The position numbers and the translations under genes are program-made. Shown one piece after another: positions 6,335-7,496 of a DNA stretch of 7,496 nucleotides. Every line of letters begins with the position of its first letter. Position 1 is the first letter of the stretch. Under the pieces are notes generated by a model. That model was not told the origin of the DNA, searched no databases, and saw only the letters and a list, made by a program, of their open reading frames with translations. The DNA is from Paracoccaceae bacterium (GTDB lineage Bacteria; Pseudomonadota; Alphaproteobacteria; Rhodobacterales; Rhodobacteraceae), in NCBI GenBank assembly GCA_019090405.1, contig JAHRVZ010000355.1:1-7496 (forward strand), in the 5' to 3' direction.

Positions 6335-7479
6335 ATACTCGCCTCGCGTTTGGTGCGATGCCACCTTAACCATAGCCGTTGGCGCGGGCGTGGGCGTGCC
6401 GCCATATGCAGAAACAGCATCGAAATGGCCAAACCCACCAAAGACGGCAGATAAATCAGTGGCCACATATCAGCGTTTTGCAGCACCGGTTTGGCAACTA
6501 CGCCGCGCAACACCTCAAGGAATATCAGGATGAAGAAGGCCAGTAATACCTGTCGCCATACCCCAAAGCGAGAAAATCCGCCCAGCATCAGGGTGGAAAA
6601 CCCAATCAACGCCACTGCGATGCAGATCAAAGCCCGTGCAAACCTAAGATGCAGTTCCTCGGTAAGTTGCGCGTAGCTATATTTTTCTGTTTCTGCCAGG
6701 AATTGCCGGTCGCGCAGCAGTTCCGGTGTTGAAATACCGCGGATATTGCGGGCCCGGATGTCGTCTGAATGAACCAGCGACGTGATGTCATATGAAAAAT
6801 CTTCAAAAACAGTCGTCGACAGCGACCGGCTGCCTTCGGCAAATTGTTGTGCCAGCCCATCAACCATTATCAGGCTGCTTTGCCCGTCATTGCGCACCAA
6901 AAACGCCTGTGCGGCGGTGAAAACCGTGCTTTGACCGGGTTTTCTGCGATCGGACAGGAACACATTGTTCAACGTGCCATCCTTGTCAATTTTGCGAATG
7001 TAGAACGTTACGCCCTTGGTCGGATGCAAAAACGTGCCTTCGCTTAACAAGCGCGCGGTCATATTGCGGGTGATTTCCGCCTCACGTTGGGCCAGTTGGT
7101 TGACTGACGCTGGCATCAAGACATGGGTCAGGATGCTCATCATCAGGGCGGTGATCAGCCCAAAAAACAGCGCCGGACGCGCCAGTTGCCAGGGGCTTGA
7201 TCCGGTGGCCTGAAGGATCACCAGTTCGCTTTCGCGATTCAGACGGTTGGTGACATAGACGGCCGCTGCAAAGGCCGCCATGGGCAGCACCATGCGGATC
7301 AGGTTGGGCAATGCCAGGGCCGAAAACTCCAGAAATACCAGCGCTGATTGCCCGTCGCCAATCAGCCGGTCGAATAAGACCACTGCTCTGTTGATCCAGA
7401 ATACAGCGACCAGAATCAGCGCGAAAAAGCCGAAGAACAGCAATAATTGCGACAGCACATATCTGTCGAATCGTGACAA
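6331..7479 (-). CDS. lptF: LPS export ABC transporter permease LptF
   Basis: LptF is one of the two inner-membrane permease subunits of LptB2FG, which pulls lipopolysaccharide out of the inner membrane and hands it to the periplasmic Lpt bridge. The 382-residue product has the family layout. Three hydrophobic segments lie near the N-terminus (about 9-34, 55-76, 100-121), followed by a soluble periplasmic region (about 125-270, the beta-jellyroll) and three more hydrophobic segments (about 279-301, 309-328, 339-358). The stretch ESELVILQATG (83-93) between segments 2 and 3 matches the cytoplasmic coupling helix that contacts LptB in this family. The tail is basic (RPRPRQRLWLRWHR). The start is a TTG codon preceded by a GGGGGA ribosome-binding site at six bases' distance, and it gives the expected N-terminus MSRFDRYVLSQ; no ATG fits. 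The stop overlaps the lptG start as ATGA. LptF rather than LptG is chosen from its first position in the pair and its similarity to remembered roseobacter LptF sequences. Confidence 0.93.
   Translation of the reverse strand: MSRFDRYVLSQLLLFFGFFALILVAVFWINRAVVLFDRLIGDGQSALVFLEFSALALPNLIRMVLPMAAFAAAVYVTNRLNRESELVILQATGSSPWQLARPALFFGLITALMMSILTHVLMPASVNQLAQREAEITRNMTARLLSEGTFLHPTKGVTFYIRKIDKDGTLNNVFLSDRRKPGQSTVFTAAQAFLVRNDGQSSLIMVDGLAQQFAEGSRSLSTTVFEDFSYDITSLVHSDDIRARNIRGISTPELLRDRQFLAETEKYSYAQLTEELHLRFARALICIAVALIGFSTLMLGGFSRFGVWRQVLLAFFILIFLEVLRGVVAKPVLQNADMWPLIYLPSLVGLAISMLFLHMAARPRPRQRLWLRWHRTKREASI
6342..6345 (-). promoter_or_regulatory. Ribosome-binding site of lptG (decides start)
   Basis: GAGG on the minus strand lies seven bases before the ATG at 6334-6332, inside the last codons of lptF. 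It selects this start over the upstream in-frame ATG at 6466 and fits translational coupling across the ATGA overlap. Confidence 0.6.
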
Positions 7480-7485
7480 CGTAAT

Positions 7486-7491
7486 TCCCCC
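7486..7491 (-). promoter_or_regulatory. Ribosome-binding site of lptF (supports TTG start)
   Basis: On the minus strand the bases GGGGGA lie six bases before the TTG at 7479-7477. This purine-rich Shine-Dalgarno-like element is the main evidence for a TTG start, because no ATG occurs near the conserved LptF N-terminus. The frame stays open to the window edge, so a longer start upstream cannot be fully excluded. Confidence 0.65.
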
Positions 7492-7496
7492 GGAAC

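Noticed and set aside
6335..6466. A 44-residue N-terminal extension of LptG from the ATG at 6466
   Set aside because: It overlaps lptF in another frame, is Gly/Pro/Ala-rich with no membrane or signal character, and the ATG at 6334 has a ribosome-binding site, an ATGA overlap and the family N-terminus.
6627..6863. A 78-codon minus-strand frame inside lptF in another frame
   Set aside because: It lies wholly within the lptF periplasmic domain coding sequence and has no recognisable features.
1..7496. Search for mobile elements, CRISPR arrays, tRNA or rRNA genes, toxin-antitoxin or defence genes
   Set aside because: Almost every base belongs to one of six conserved housekeeping genes; no terminal inverted repeats, repeat-spacer pattern, cloverleaf or foreign-looking gene was seen.

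Overview
The window is a stretch of ordinary chromosome from an alphaproteobacterium, most likely a marine Rhodobacteraceae (Roseobacter-group) strain. That placement is an inference from three things: the gene order, remembered protein signatures (for example the LptF N-terminus, and a SurA-like protein with Cys-containing C-terminal segments), and a moderately GC-rich composition. All six complete genes lie on the minus strand and read from right to left: lptF (7479-6331), lptG (6334-5237), lptD (5240-3090), a surA-type chaperone (3099-1843), pdxA (1846-881) and rsmA/ksgA (884-45). There is essentially no non-coding DNA between them. Four of the five junctions are ATGA overlaps, where the start codon shares bases with the previous stop. 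The lptD/surA junction is a 10-base overlap if the first ATG of surA is used. This is one tightly packed, probably translationally coupled operon. Its promoter must lie to the right of the window, because no convincing promoter is visible inside it.

Right half (7479-3090): lptF and lptG encode the two inner-membrane permease subunits of the LPS export ABC transporter LptB2FG. lptD encodes the outer-membrane beta-barrel that inserts LPS into the outer leaflet. Middle (3099-1843): the surA-type periplasmic chaperone is expected to help fold outer-membrane proteins, including LptD, so its place directly behind lptD makes functional sense. Left (1846-45): pdxA (vitamin B6 synthesis) and rsmA (16S rRNA adenine dimethylation) follow. 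The order lptD-surA-pdxA-rsmA is also known from E. coli; here lptF-lptG is joined in front of it. At the extreme left edge (3-44) an open frame on the plus strand ends in a stop directly abutting the rsmA stop. It may be the last codons of a convergent gene.

I found no tRNA, rRNA, CRISPR array, insertion sequence, phage gene or defence system, and nothing that looks like an undescribed system. The details worth a second look are small. The surA-type protein lacks the usual parvulin histidines and has exactly two cysteines. A C7 homopolymer and a 9-base direct repeat lie between its two possible starts. LptD has four cysteines in a spacing unlike E. coli. lptF begins with TTG.
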